64,000 bases of DNA from Onchocerca lupi (lineage: Eukaryota; Nematoda; Chromadorea; Rhabditida; Onchocercidae): the NCBI GenBank assembly GCA_028564675.1, contig JAOVVO010000429.1, positions 1 through 64,000 of the forward strand. The letters are read 5' to 3'. The notes beneath the pieces were generated by a model. The model was not told the DNA's origin. It ran no database searches and saw nothing but the letters and a program-made list of their open reading frames with translations. The position numbers were made by a program, and so were the translations under genes. Every line of letters starts with the position of its first letter. Position 1 is the first letter of the stretch. Of this stretch, positions 13,601-25,590 are shown one piece after another.

Positions 13601-13768
13601 TAGGCTACACAGCATATCATGGTACCAACTTAATTAATACATCCAGAATATGCATGTGTGTTTCAGGCTAATCAATGAAAATGCTAATCATTGATATTCT
13701 ATGTGATATTCGAAACCGAATTTTGTGAAAGAATTGCTTACTTAACATTTATTCTTGTTTTTACTTTT

Positions 13769-13770
<2 letters not shown>

Positions 13771-13804
<34 letters not shown>
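13771..13804. repeat. poly-T tract, about 34 nt
   Basis: An uninterrupted T run in non-coding DNA, preceded by shorter T-rich sequence. Confidence 0.9.
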
Positions 13805-13805
<1 letters not shown>

Positions 13806-14527
13806 AAATTAATCTAGATAAGGGAATTTTGACAATATCAGACTGATCTATACTTCTTTTGCTTCCTTCTACGAACATTTCTCCTTTTCCAATTTTGAGC
13901 CTCATAATGCAATTGTTCAATGTATAAATAAGATATCATTCTTATGCAAAAGAAAAGCTTTAACTGATAAGATCATTTCAAGTTGTTAAGAAAATTAAGA
14001 TATTTATCTGGAAAAGAAGTAAAAGTTTTTGAAGATATGAAAATTACATTTATAAACTTTTCTTCACAAATGAGAATCATTTTTCGCCATTCCATTAATT
14101 CATGCTAGCATTGCAATCTAATTCAATTCGCATCTTTGGCCGAAATAGTTTTTCAAATCTCTAAAACGAAATTATTGCTTTGAAACTGTGAAAAAATAAA
14201 TAAGCAAATAAATAAATAATAAAGTAGATATTGAAGTATTTTATGAATGTTAACTGTTATATATCAGTAAAATACTTTTATAACATATGTCTTGATAAAT
14301 TCTGAAAAAAATCCGAAAAGATTAGTACAAGCCTTAATACCATTGCTGATAACATCACTCGTATAATCACTAGTTATCACATATGAAGTAAGTTTAAACG
14401 ATTTATTTTGAATTCTTTTTGAAATTCTTTAAAATTTTATCTCTACCATTTTCACTCCAAAAAAAAAAAAAAAAAAAAAAGCTAAAGAGGTAATAAGATC
14501 ATCAAATATTATCAAATATGAATTAAT

Positions 14528-14600
14528 CAAATGTGACTGATAAGATTATCGAATATGACTTTACCAAATGTGACTGATAAGATCATCAAATATGACTTTA
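14528..14600. repeat. two-copy 37-bp tandem repeat
   Basis: The unit begins CAAATGTGACTGATAAGAT and ends AATATGACTTTA. Copies at 14528-14563 and 14565-14600 differ at only a few positions. A partial third copy (AATAAGATCATCAAATAT) precedes them near 14,492. Each unit contains TGATAAGAT, a GATA-type core. Confidence 0.75.
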
Positions 14601-15856
14601 AATATATATAAATATATGATAGAATATTACTTGAGAAAAAGTTCCTTCGGTGATTATCCATAAATAAATTCCATAAATTGAAATACAAAGGATCGATGAA
14701 AGAGAAAGAAATCATCCAAATAAATGATCCCATAATGGATAATCATAATTTCATGCAGCAATCCTAGTGGTTCATATTTTCATTTGTTAATTCAAAAATC
14801 ATTGCACTCTGTAAGCGCTAATATTTATCAAAATATATTTTATGTAATTTTAAAATAAAATTTAATTTTAAAATTATCCAAAAGAACAAATTTAATTAAA
14901 CAAAATGATCCAATAAATAGCTTAAAAATCTTTAATTTAATTACAATTCCGTTAGTTTTGAATATTGTCGCCTAATATGCTGCATCATATAATCAATTAA
15001 ATCATAAATAAAACTAGAAAACTCTTATTCTTTTTAAGAATTTTGTAAATGATAATTATATTAATTATTTCTTCATCAAATTATAAAGAAAAAGAAAGCA
15101 TATAAAAAGAGAGTGAAAAAAAAGAAAGTATTCACGTTCCAACTGGATTATTGATAAATAAAATTTAAGGTGTTAAAATTTAAATTTAAATTCATATTAA
15201 TAGAACTTGAGCATAATTAACTATACACACAACGGAAGTTGCAAAAACCCAACAAAATTTCTACCATCGACTTGGATAATAATCCACCATTGATTTGATA
15301 TGCTCAAATCATTGATTGATGCCTAAAAGAAACGACAGTTTGGATAAACTTAGGATAGATTACCTGTAACTTGCTGAATATTCATTAACCAAATCTAATC
15401 ACTAATTAAAGATTAACTTTATTTGTCTTTTTTCTTTTTGTTAGTTTAAGAAAGTTTTAAATTCGCACACATACCAACAGATCATGAAATTTCGATACAT
15501 TCAAAAAATAGAAGCCATAGAAGTGCCCAATTAGATGCTGCATAAAAATCGAACAATTGGAAAACGTAGAAACCATCCTGAAAATTTTTAATTTAATTAA
15601 AAATTCAATTTCTAAATCCTACATATCTCTGTATAAACCTATATTTCCAACAGTTTAATAATCGTATGAAAAGTTTAATTTACTTATTTTGATAAAAGAT
15701 TTTTCTTTTTTCTAATTGAATATTTATTGAATTTGATTTCACTGCAAGTGACAATGTTTTTTTTTTTTCATTAATATTTTTCTACACTTTTATCATTTTT
15801 TTTTCTCTTGAAAGAGTTGTCATCAGAAAAAAAAAAAGTAAATATCAGCAATATTC

Positions 15857-15943
15857 CAACAAAAAAACCAATCGATATCTCAATATTTCAGAAATTTTCA
15901 GTTGCAACAAAAAAAAAAAACCAATCGATATCTCAAATATTTC
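15857..15943. repeat. two-copy repeat, about 48-bp period
   Basis: CAAC, an A run and CCAATCGATATCTCAA followed by TATTTCA occur at 15857-15890 and again at 15905-15943. The copies differ mainly in A-run length. Confidence 0.75.
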
Positions 15944-16173
15944 AATGTATAATTTATCACAGAATAAAACAAATCTATCCATTTCCACTTTACTTATGCA
16001 AAATTTTTCAAACTTTCCCAACAAACTTACTCTTGTGACAGTACTTAAGCCATATAAGTAGCTTAGGATATATACTACGAGTACGAAAAATTCACGACCG
16101 TATTTTATGCCTTGGATCAATTGCGGAAAATCATCGATCTCTGCTGTGAAAAAGTCTTCCATTGTACAAAACT

Positions 16174-16261
16174 AAATATGATATTGTTATCATTTCTTAT
16201 CATTGATACTTTGTTACGACAAATATGATATCATTACTTATCACTGAAATATTGCTACGAC
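16174..16261. repeat. two-copy diverged tandem repeat, 41-47 bp
   Basis: Both copies begin AAATATGATAT, continue through TTATCA(T/C)TGA and end CTACGAC or TTACGAC. They lie directly head to tail at 16174-16220 and 16221-16261. Confidence 0.65.
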
Positions 16262-18081
16262 AATTGCGCCATATATTTTTTAAAATATATACTTTATGCA
16301 TGCATCAAAAAATAACACTGAATAAGCAGTCCTACAATATCATACATGTTTAATTTTTTTGTCAAATTTAAACAATAAATTGAATGATTCAAAGTTAGAA
16401 ATGGAATTTCAAATAAAATAAATATGAAAATGAATAAAGAATACCATACGATGATTAATTTGTCTGTTGATTAGCTTCTAATTGAGCAAATTTTATAAGT
16501 TTAATATAAAATAAAAATAAAGTATAAAAATGACAAAGCACATCTTGCAAATTATTCGAATTTTAAAATATTATTAATTAAGTTTAAGTTGAATTCAAGT
16601 ACTTATAGCAACTTGCTTGTGAATCAATGCCCAAGAATAAAATCATTGTAAAGAAGAGGATTGACGAAACATTTATATTAGGCAGTTGTAGAATTCTGGA
16701 TGGATAAGCCAGAATAAGGAGGCCTCGATCGAATTGTGCTACCTAAAATCATTCTTATCGAACAAAAATTTCACAAAATATTGTTAAGGATCAGATAAAT
16801 TTATTGAAACTTTAAATTTGATTGAAACTTAAATTATGCAAGAAAAGAAACTTATTAAAATCAATTAAGAAATTTTCAACAACGATTCCGCAAACATAGA
16901 TTGCCATTCATCAACCGTTGAAGCAAAAATTTCAACTGAATTCAAAATTGAAGTAAAATTCGAATATCTTACCTCTTCAGCAGCCATAAAGCCAATGAAT
17001 GAAGTGGAGGAAAATTCGATCAAATTGAGAAGCAATCAAGTTTGAGAGAAATGGCTTTTCTTTTCATGGCAAAAATTGAAATAATGTAGCGTATAAAATA
17101 AATCATTCGACATTCGAGAATAGAAAATTCATCAAAATTTGTTATGATAGGGCAGTTGAGAAAATGAGAATTTTAACTTATTTTCACTGTTTCAATCAAC
17201 GAAAAGTAAAGCAAAGTTAGCATAAAACAGTAATTTCGAAAAATTCACATTCATAAAGCATCATTGCCTCGACAGAAATATTTCATCTAATAAATTTGAA
17301 CAACGGAATGTATTTAAAAGTTGAAATATTGCCATAAATGTTCCCTTTTCTTTTTTTTTTTCTTTTTGATACTAAACATTCAAAAAGTAGAATGGAATAA
17401 TTCAAATTGAACGATAATTTAGAATTCAGAATCGAATTCTTTGTGACATTATAGTAATACATAATTACAAAAGGTTAGATGATGCATATAAATGTTTTTA
17501 TCATTCAAATCACTTTTTATCAGATAAATATCTCGCAAAAAAAAAAAAAGAAAGGAGAACGAAAAATTTTCAACATTAGTGACCAAAATACTTGTTCTAA
17601 TCTGTCTTATTCTTATAATATTTCAATTTCAAATCAATGCTCATGACGAAATAAAGAATCAGAAAGGAGTTGAATGAACAGATTAATTAAAACTTTGCAA
17701 TTTTATGAACAATTTTTGAATATTTTCATATTGCCGAATGAGATCAAATAGCGAAAAGAAATCATTATGATATAGAGCAAGAAATTAAAAATAATAGAGG
17801 AAAATTAAATAAATTAATGAATAGAGGAATATTAAGTAAATTAATTTTTAAATTAAAAATTAGAAGAAATCAAAGTTAAAAATGAAAAAAAAAAATTTAT
17901 ACATAGATTGTGATAAATTACTGAGACATACTTCACTTCATTTTGCATTTTCATTATTATTTCATTTTTGAAGAATGGGAAAAGAAATGAGGAAAATATG
18001 AAGGATTTTAAAACGGAATAATTTTTCTCATTAACATAGACTTTATTGACGTTCAACGCATAAAAGTTTGTGCTTTTGTTT

Positions 18082-18083
<2 letters not shown>

Positions 18084-18122
<39 letters not shown>
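18084..18122. repeat. poly-T tract, about 39 nt
   Basis: One of the two longest homopolymers in the window. It stands alone in gene-free DNA. Confidence 0.9.
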
Positions 18123-18126
<4 letters not shown>

Positions 18127-19622
18127 AGAAAAATACATTTTTCGAAGGATTACCATTGATTTCAGCATAATGAAACGTTAAGGACGAAAAGTTGCTATCA
18201 AATTTGGTAGCACAAATTATTCAGGAGAAAAAAGAAAAAAAGCAAAAATTCACCTTTTCGAAGTTATTTGATGTTGAATCATGATAAGAATATTTCAAAA
18301 TTTCATTTTGTTTATATGAAATCATCGAACGGAAATTGATAAAGAATAGTTGTTGCTTATATCTTTATCGGAACTTGAAATACCAGTATAATCTTTTTTT
18401 TTTTTTTTTGGATCATTATTGAAGAAAGTCAAAAAAATTTCAATTTGATATTAATTATCAGAAATAAGCTCCCTTTCATGATCAAACTTTTTCAAATTTT
18501 AATCGTAAAATAAATTTATAGAACCTTAACTTAAAATTATTGCAATATTAGAACTTAATTATCTAAAAGTGTGCTTAGATACCATTAAACAGTTTCATGA
18601 AATTGATTTTTTCCAAATCATAACTCCAATGAAAAATTAAAAAAAAGAAAATATGAAAAATAAGAAAATAATTGGGAAAAGAATGCAAATTTTCCAAATT
18701 TTTCAATAAAATTGGAATTATTCATCTCAACATTGTCAAATTTATAAGAGATTTTAGCTGAAACCAGAATTTTCTTATATAATTAATTACTGCAATATTA
18801 TTAGTGTTATCATTACTAAATGAAAGAAGTCATACTGTAATATAAATAATTGTTTAACAAGTTACTATTGTATAATAACAATTTAATTCGATTATTAAAA
18901 TTTTAAATGTTTGAAAAAAACTAATAAACTGCTGATTTTTATATAGCGTTTATATAGCTATTAAATATTTGATCAAACTTATGCAAGTGCCACTAATCAA
19001 AACTTTTGCAAATCGAAAAAAAAAAAAGATAAGGTAAGGAAGGAAGGAAGGAAAAGAGGAACGAATGAAGGATTTAATGATAAAATGTATCAATCCTTTT
19101 GATGAGTTAGATATGAATTTTTGAAGGATTGTGAAGGGGAAGAAGAAAGAGAGGAGGTAAAATTGAAAGAAAGGTTTGAAATTAAATAAAGTTTAAAATT
19201 CTATTCGCAAGTTCTGATCACTGTTTGGTGTAAACCGCAAAAAGAGCGAAATTGCAAAAGATTTCGAATGAATGTCACATCCTGTTTCTTCGATGACATT
19301 TTTGCTTTTCAAAAAAACACTTGAAAGGTATATTTTATTCATTCCTTTCGTGCTTCTTCTATTTTTTCCACTTCTCCTCTTTACCAAATTAAACCAAATA
19401 GATATTGGTATAAAGTTGACATTTTCAAAATTACTGAATTATTTGGAAAATCTGAAAGAAATCCCAAGTAATAAAATTTGAATTTTTGCCTGAAAAACTA
19501 GAAAAAATAATGAATGTAACATAATGCCTGATTCAAAACAAATTTAACAATTTATTTAAATGATTGATAAATTTAAAGAAAAACAAGAAATACCTAAAAA
19601 TAATTTGTGTTAGCTATAAATC

Positions 19623-19624
<2 letters not shown>

Positions 19625-19664
<40 letters not shown>
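19625..19664. repeat. poly-A tract, about 40 nt
   Basis: The longest homopolymer in the window. No coding remnant, hexamer signal or flanking duplication marks it as a retroposed gene tail. Confidence 0.9.
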
Positions 19665-19666
<2 letters not shown>

Positions 19667-21052
19667 ATAGACAAACATAAAATTATCTTTCCATTCAAAT
19701 AGTTTTTAACAATCTTCAGATTGCAAATTGAACATTCGAGGATTTTTATATAATTGTCATATTGTATTTTTTTATATTGAAATTTTTTCAGTTATTGCCA
19801 TTATTATCACCAATACCATTACAATTATCATAATTACTCTTTACTAATATCATAATCATCATCAATTTTACCACCTATCATTGTCATCAATTATTATTAT
19901 TACAACTCTGACACATACATTTTTTATCTACTTGTTGTGGCATATCTGTTATTTGCTTTGATATTGAAGTTTAAAATTTTCGCATAAAAAAGTTTTGAAG
20001 TAAAATTTAAGATAATGTTATTGCTTGATTTTTATTCATTAAGACATTATTACTATCATTATGAAGTTAAAATATGCATCATTTGCATAATCAATCAAAT
20101 AATTCTGATTTGTTAGTGCAATAATTTCTATTCAAATAATGCAAATACTAATTTTTAGTGATTTTGATCATTTCTTTAACATGACTTTAACTTATCTTTC
20201 TCATCTTAATCTTTAACTTATCTTTAACATTTGTCATATCTATCATATCTTGAATCAATATTTGTTACAATTGTTATATTCATAATTTGTGAGTTCTTCT
20301 ATTTTTGTTAATTTTAATCCATCGGTATCTTTCTTTTTTCGTTTTTTTTTTTTACAAATTTCATATCTTAATCATGATTAGTTTATTCCATTGTTAACAT
20401 TATCATCATTGATTTGTAAGCACTTTTTGCATTAAACTTTATACTTATGCATAGCGATAAAATGAGATATACGTGTGCGAGTGCGGCAAAATATGGTTCA
20501 CATTCATTTCTTTATTCAATTTATTCTTTAGATTTGATTAGCATCCTTTTTTTTTTTCGCAATAATCTTTTGTTTTCATTTCTTTAATTGATGCAACTCA
20601 TAGGTCATTCGATATTTTCCTCATTAATCAATCGATTGATTTTTTTTTGATTAATATCTTTAACACTCTGCTTATAAACAGAAATTACAGCCAGGATGTA
20701 ATATACATTATCAAATTTTGTTAATCAATGAATGAATTATTCATCATTACATCATCACTATATATTAATCAGTTATGAAAAAGGATAGATAAAAGTACAA
20801 TCGGGAGTAATTGAACTTTGGCTTAATCAATTAGCATAGCATTTTTCACATACAGTATATGAGAGAATTTCAGACACGTATGAAATTTAATCAAATTTAA
20901 AAATTATTTTAAGAAAAGTATTAAAATTGAGGAAAAGTTGTATTTTCTTCTTTTCTTTTTCTTTTTTTTCATTCACAATCGTTTCAAGTTAAGATAACGT
21001 ATCATCGGATAGTAGCATGAATCGTATGCCAAATACAAACGTTGAAAGACTT

Positions 21053-21094
21053 CCTGAAAGAGATCTCTTTTGACCTGAAAGAAATCTCTTTTGA
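21053..21094. repeat. 21-bp tandem dimer
   Basis: CCTGAAAGAGATCTCTTTTGA is directly followed by the same unit with a single G-to-A change. Each unit contains the partial palindrome AAAGAGATCTCTTT, or its one-base variant. Confidence 0.8.
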
Positions 21095-22221
21095 CCTTTT
21101 GACGATCGATATTATTACTTGAAAAATAAATAATGCTATGCAGTGTTTAGTCAAAAATAGATAATATTACCTGGATTTACTCAGGTGTAATATCTAGTTT
21201 TCAGAAAAAAAGAATGCAACGAAATGAAAATCAAATATTTACGTGCTCAGATCAGATAACTCGAAATTTTGAAAGAAATTTTACAACAAATAAAGAGTGT
21301 AGCATAAAAGGGTTTTAGTCATATCACTTTTCTCTATCATGATAATGAATATTGGGGATATGAGATTATGTAGATGATAGAACATAAAAAATTAGCAGAA
21401 AAGTTCGTGAAATCATGTTACACTCAGAGTTTAAGCAAAAATCCAAAATTTCTCTTCTCCGATTTTTGCCTTTTTTCCTTTTTTTTTTTTTTTTTGTTTC
21501 AAAATTTTTCTTTTTTTTTTTTCCTTAAAATTAAAAATCCGTTAAATGAAAACGACTTTTAGGAGAACAAGTATATCTATGAAAAGGTAAGTGATAAATT
21601 ATAAATCCATCTAGACAATAGAAAAGAAATAATCAAAAATTTACACCGGACATTTACGTAAGTGATAAATAATCGAACATTTACATTAAAAATAAGAAAA
21701 TAGGTTAATTACAGTGCATAAATATAGGATGGATAAGTGCAAATTAAGTGCATCATTTCTACATATTTAAATTTTAATAATAAATAAGTAGTTCTAAAAT
21801 ATTCATTATTTCGCTTGAAAATTAATTAGAAAAAAAAAGCTTTCTTTTTTTTTTTTGCTTTTTTTTAAAAAAACTAGTAAGTAATTTGAAAAAGAGTTGG
21901 AAAAATTGAAATGCTTATTTAAATTGTTGAACTCCAGTTGCTCGAGAAAATGCATCCCCATAAATCAATTAAATAAGCGTTTCATTCCCATCTTTTGGTG
22001 AAAATTATGATTATTTAATCAATGTCGAATTGCTAAGAATCCATTATTAAATCACGATTTTTACGCATTGAAACAAATCTTGACAGACTCTTTTCTATCT
22101 TTTTTTTCTTTCTTATGCACTTAAAAAATTTCCCAAATATGATTAGACTTCAACAAACTATAAATAAGTTTAGAAAAAAAAAAATTAGTGCAATGCTAAA
22201 TTTTATACCCATTTATATAAA

Positions 22222-22612
22222 TTCTATTTTTATTTTCGAGTATAAAGTTAGCAAGGTTAAAGATCAAATTTTTATTTCGAATGCTTACGAATAAAAGTTG
22301 CCAATATATTTATATACTACACGAAGTATGGCGAAACGTGGCCAGGTCCAGTTACTCTAAATAAATAAAAATTTTAATGCTCGTTTGTTCAAAATTTTAA
22401 ATCTCCGAAAGTTCTTAAATACGCGCCTAATCAAATGCATCGTTGTATCAAAATTTTCATTCAATCGGTGGAGGAAACTTGAAACGTTGTATGTAAATGA
22501 ACAACGAACATTTAGAAAAATTTTATTCTATTTTCATTTTCAAATATAAATTGGTAAGATTAAAGATCAAAAATTTTCATTTCGATTGCAGATGAATAAA
22601 AAAAAGGCTTCC
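22222..22612. repeat. duplicated 85-bp block, about 300 bp apart
   Basis: The block at 22222-22302 (ATTCTATTTTTATTTTC, then GTTAAAGATCAAA, then TTGCCAAT) recurs in diverged form at 22523-22612 with ATTAAAGATCAAAA and CTTCCAAT. Both copies are on the same strand. Confidence 0.55.
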
Positions 22613-23711
22613 AATGGAGAAAAAATGAGAAAAATAAGTAATACGAGATTAATTCAACTACAAAAAACTATTTAATTAATGCTTTGATATTCTTATAACT
22701 TTAAAAAGAAAATATCGGGAAATAAATATTAGGGAAAATAAATTATTTACATTTCTAATTATCGTAGACGACTTTTTTTTTCTTTTTATGGCGAATTTGT
22801 GGTAAAAATAAAATGAATTAATCATAAATCATTGAAAGAAAAGATAATGTTAAGATATTAAAACTAATTGACTAATTTATTTCGTTGAATAAAAAAAAAA
22901 AAAAAAAAAAAGAAACAAAAGGATTATTGTTAAAAGGAAAAGATTCCTTTTTTTTGTACATAAATTTTGTTGATGGTGTTTTTTCCTTGGCCCTGAAAAT
23001 TTCTATGTCATAAAAATTGATTGATTTTGAAAATATTAAACAAGTTTTTAAGATTAATTAAAGAGTTCTGGGATGAAATTCACAAGAAAGCATAGGAATA
23101 AATCAATAAAACTTAAAAACTAAGCTTTCAATTTGTCTGAATATCTTGTTGGACATACTAAAAAGAAATCATGACATTTTCCAATCAGTTTTTTTTTTTT
23201 TTTTTTTTTGGAATTAAATCAATTACTTTCACTTTTAAATGTGATATCAATCATCATTTGCTGGAGAATATTGGACGGCAAGTTTTATTTCTCATTTAAA
23301 TGCTGATTGGAAGAAAATTTTGATTTTCAAAATTTTGAACTTTTTTTTTTTTTTTTTTTTTAAAAAAAGCAGTAAATGATAATGAGAGCAATTCTTCTGA
23401 GAAGTAATAAATTTTTTAAGTGAAATCGAAAAGTTGATGGATTTTTTCATTCTGTTAAGCAAGTTGACACAAACGAAAGAAACTGAGAATTTATGTATGT
23501 TCCATTGTATGGATAATTGATGTGATAAATGTTTTATCAATAGAAATAATATTTTATAAATGAAAGGTGGGAAAAGTTGATGTTTTGCTACCCGCAAATG
23601 GTTGCTGTATGACCCATTTTTGACCTTTCCATATATCACTGACCTATATTTTGTTAATACAAAGAATCGTAATATCAAAGACCACCGCTGTCATTTTTCT
23701 CGATCCGTTCG

Positions 23712-25590
23712 ATGATTGCTCCTAGTTTTCTCATTCTTATTGAAATCTTTTTTAGAATCGTCGAAGCCTATGATCGACCAAGTTTGTTTGTTTATTTATT
23801 CCTTTGACTGATTGATTTTTACAAAAAATTAATTGTTACAAAAGCATCAAAAAGATCAATAGATATTCATCCAAACTATCTAAGCTGGCAAAGATTAAGT
23901 AATAGGTCAGACGAAATTACTAAGACAGTTGCTAAATCAAAACTCGAAATAACTAATTTGAAATATATATGATAGATCTGGGAAATTTTTTCTTTTTTTT
24001 TTTAATTGCAGGTTAAATTTTGCCATCACCAAGAAAAATTATAGCATTAAAACTCCGAGTATTCAATGATTATCTTACTGAATTATTTTAATCCATTTCG
24101 TAGTGCAAACTAAAGAATTCAATAATTTTTAATATTTCTTATTGGAAATATATTCCTAAAAAAATTCATAGAAATTTAAAAGATTAAATTTGGCTAAAAT
24201 TTTAGATCATTTTGGAAATCCTTGTATGTTATGCAAATGTTTCGTGGAATATACCGATCGCGATATGCCGATCTCTTTCAAACCCTATGGAGTTGCAAAT
24301 GATAGTTACAGTAGTACGGAAGATCAATGTTTGGTTACTTGTTTCAAAGATACAGTAAGTGTCTTGGATGCTAAACAGCATTTTTGGGTTGGAAATTTGA
24401 CCTACATCAAATTATTTTTACTGGTTTGGTAAAAGTTTATTAATTTAGCAATGAATAATGCTGCATTCTTGATTAATTGATGATTTTCGTTAAATAAAAC
24501 TGAAAATTGAAATAATCCTGAAACTTCAATCATTAATTCTGAAACTTCAGTCATTAATTATTTAATGTCATTTTGCTCTTCATCTATAATTTTCTGATAA
24601 GATGACTAATGAACTAGAAATTTGATAAGCATTTAATAATCTTTTTTTTTTTTTTTTTTTTTAACAAATTACAATAACTTGATAGAATGACATAAAAATT
24701 ATTAGGAATGAATAAAAAAATTTACAAATGATAATGATCATATTATTAATCAATAATTTGGATTTATTTCAAGGAAAAATGAAAGAAAACAAGCCATTTT
24801 ACCGATAAATATTTATTTATTTCGTTTGTAATATTTATGTTACTAATTATTCCCGACGGTTAAATTGCAATAAGCTATATTTTGAAAATCAGCGATGATA
24901 ACATTGAGATAAGCTGATTTTTCTTTTTGATCATAAGAAATAGTAAGAATAACATTTTGAAATTTATAACTATATTTTAAATCAATAAATTAGAATTTTA
25001 ATAGAAATTTAAAACAAAATCTATATATATACAATTCCTAGAAGTTTTTTTGCATGTAATTGATATTGACCGCGACAGGTTGGTTTGTGGATCAAATCTG
25101 ATCATTTTGTTTACAAAAACCGTTAATGATCCTTTTTTTTATCTGTAAGATCAATTCATTAGGCTCAAATCTTAGACAAACAGTAGTTCAGAGATGTAAA
25201 GCGGTTGTTTTCGGATTTATTGGCGGACGTGATGTTTTCACGTGCGAACTTTACGAGAAAACGACTCTAAATGAGCTCATCTATACCCCAAATGTAAACA
25301 TCTATTTGCCGAAAAGAAAATCCGATTGTAAAGTATACTGTAAGTTTATTCCATACTTTGTCAGAGATTAATTTTTGTCATTAATCAATTAATTATTGTA
25401 AACATGTGCCATTATTGATTTTTATTATTTTTATTTCATGCACTAATTTTATTGTAATTCATGACATTTATTGATTGCAGTTGATCATATACAAAATTTG
25501 GCGATGTCGGAACCGCAAGAGGAATTAATCAAGCGAAAGACGAATTATCTTGCTTTGCTCGAACATCGAAATCCGTTTGCATTTGGCTGA
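23712..25590 (+). CDS. small secreted PAN/apple-domain protein
   Basis: This is a predicted secreted protein of about 158 residues with one PAN-type domain, a disulfide-bonded fold used in extracellular binding. Four exons join in phase: 23712-23781, 24206-24354, 25192-25339 and 25481-25590. Exon 1 would encode a signal peptide (MIAPSFLILIEIFF, ending near VEA at residue 19). The PAN core follows: CFVEY at about residue 33, then QCLVTCFKDT joined by splicing to RCKAVVFGF, then FTCELYE and a final cysteine in SDCKVY. The paired C-x-x-x-C and the C-x-A-x-x-FG and C-x-LY patterns are diagnostic. Exons 2-4 are strong; exon 1 is weaker because it rests on phase, position and signal-peptide character, with a GTTTGT donor. 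Intron 2 is 837 bp and holds a 21-bp tandem dimer. The partner and role are unknown; related nematode PAN proteins act in cuticle and apical matrix. Confidence 0.75.
24518..24559. repeat. 21-bp tandem dimer in an intron
   Basis: CTGAAACTTCA(A/G)TCATTAATT occurs twice head to tail inside intron 2 of the PAN-domain gene; the copies differ by one base. Confidence 0.8.

Larger units (their letters stand above)
9527..23711. other. 14-kb gene-free stretch between divergent genes
   Basis: This separates the minus-strand DM gene from the plus-strand PAN gene, so it can hold promoters and enhancers for both. I found no exon on either strand. Open frames are short and homopolymer-rich. The stretch carries very long A or T runs, several local tandem duplications (listed separately) and a microsatellite-like ATT/ATC zone at about 19,790-19,920. 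Confidence 0.6.

Noticed and set aside
13738..13920. 60-codon minus-strand frame at 13.7-13.9 kb
   Set aside because: Half of it is a lysine run encoded by the poly-T tract, and nothing around it looks coding.
19625..19664. Poly-A tract as the tail of a retroposed gene
   Set aside because: No coding remnant or polyadenylation hexamer precedes it on either strand, and no flanking target-site duplication was seen.
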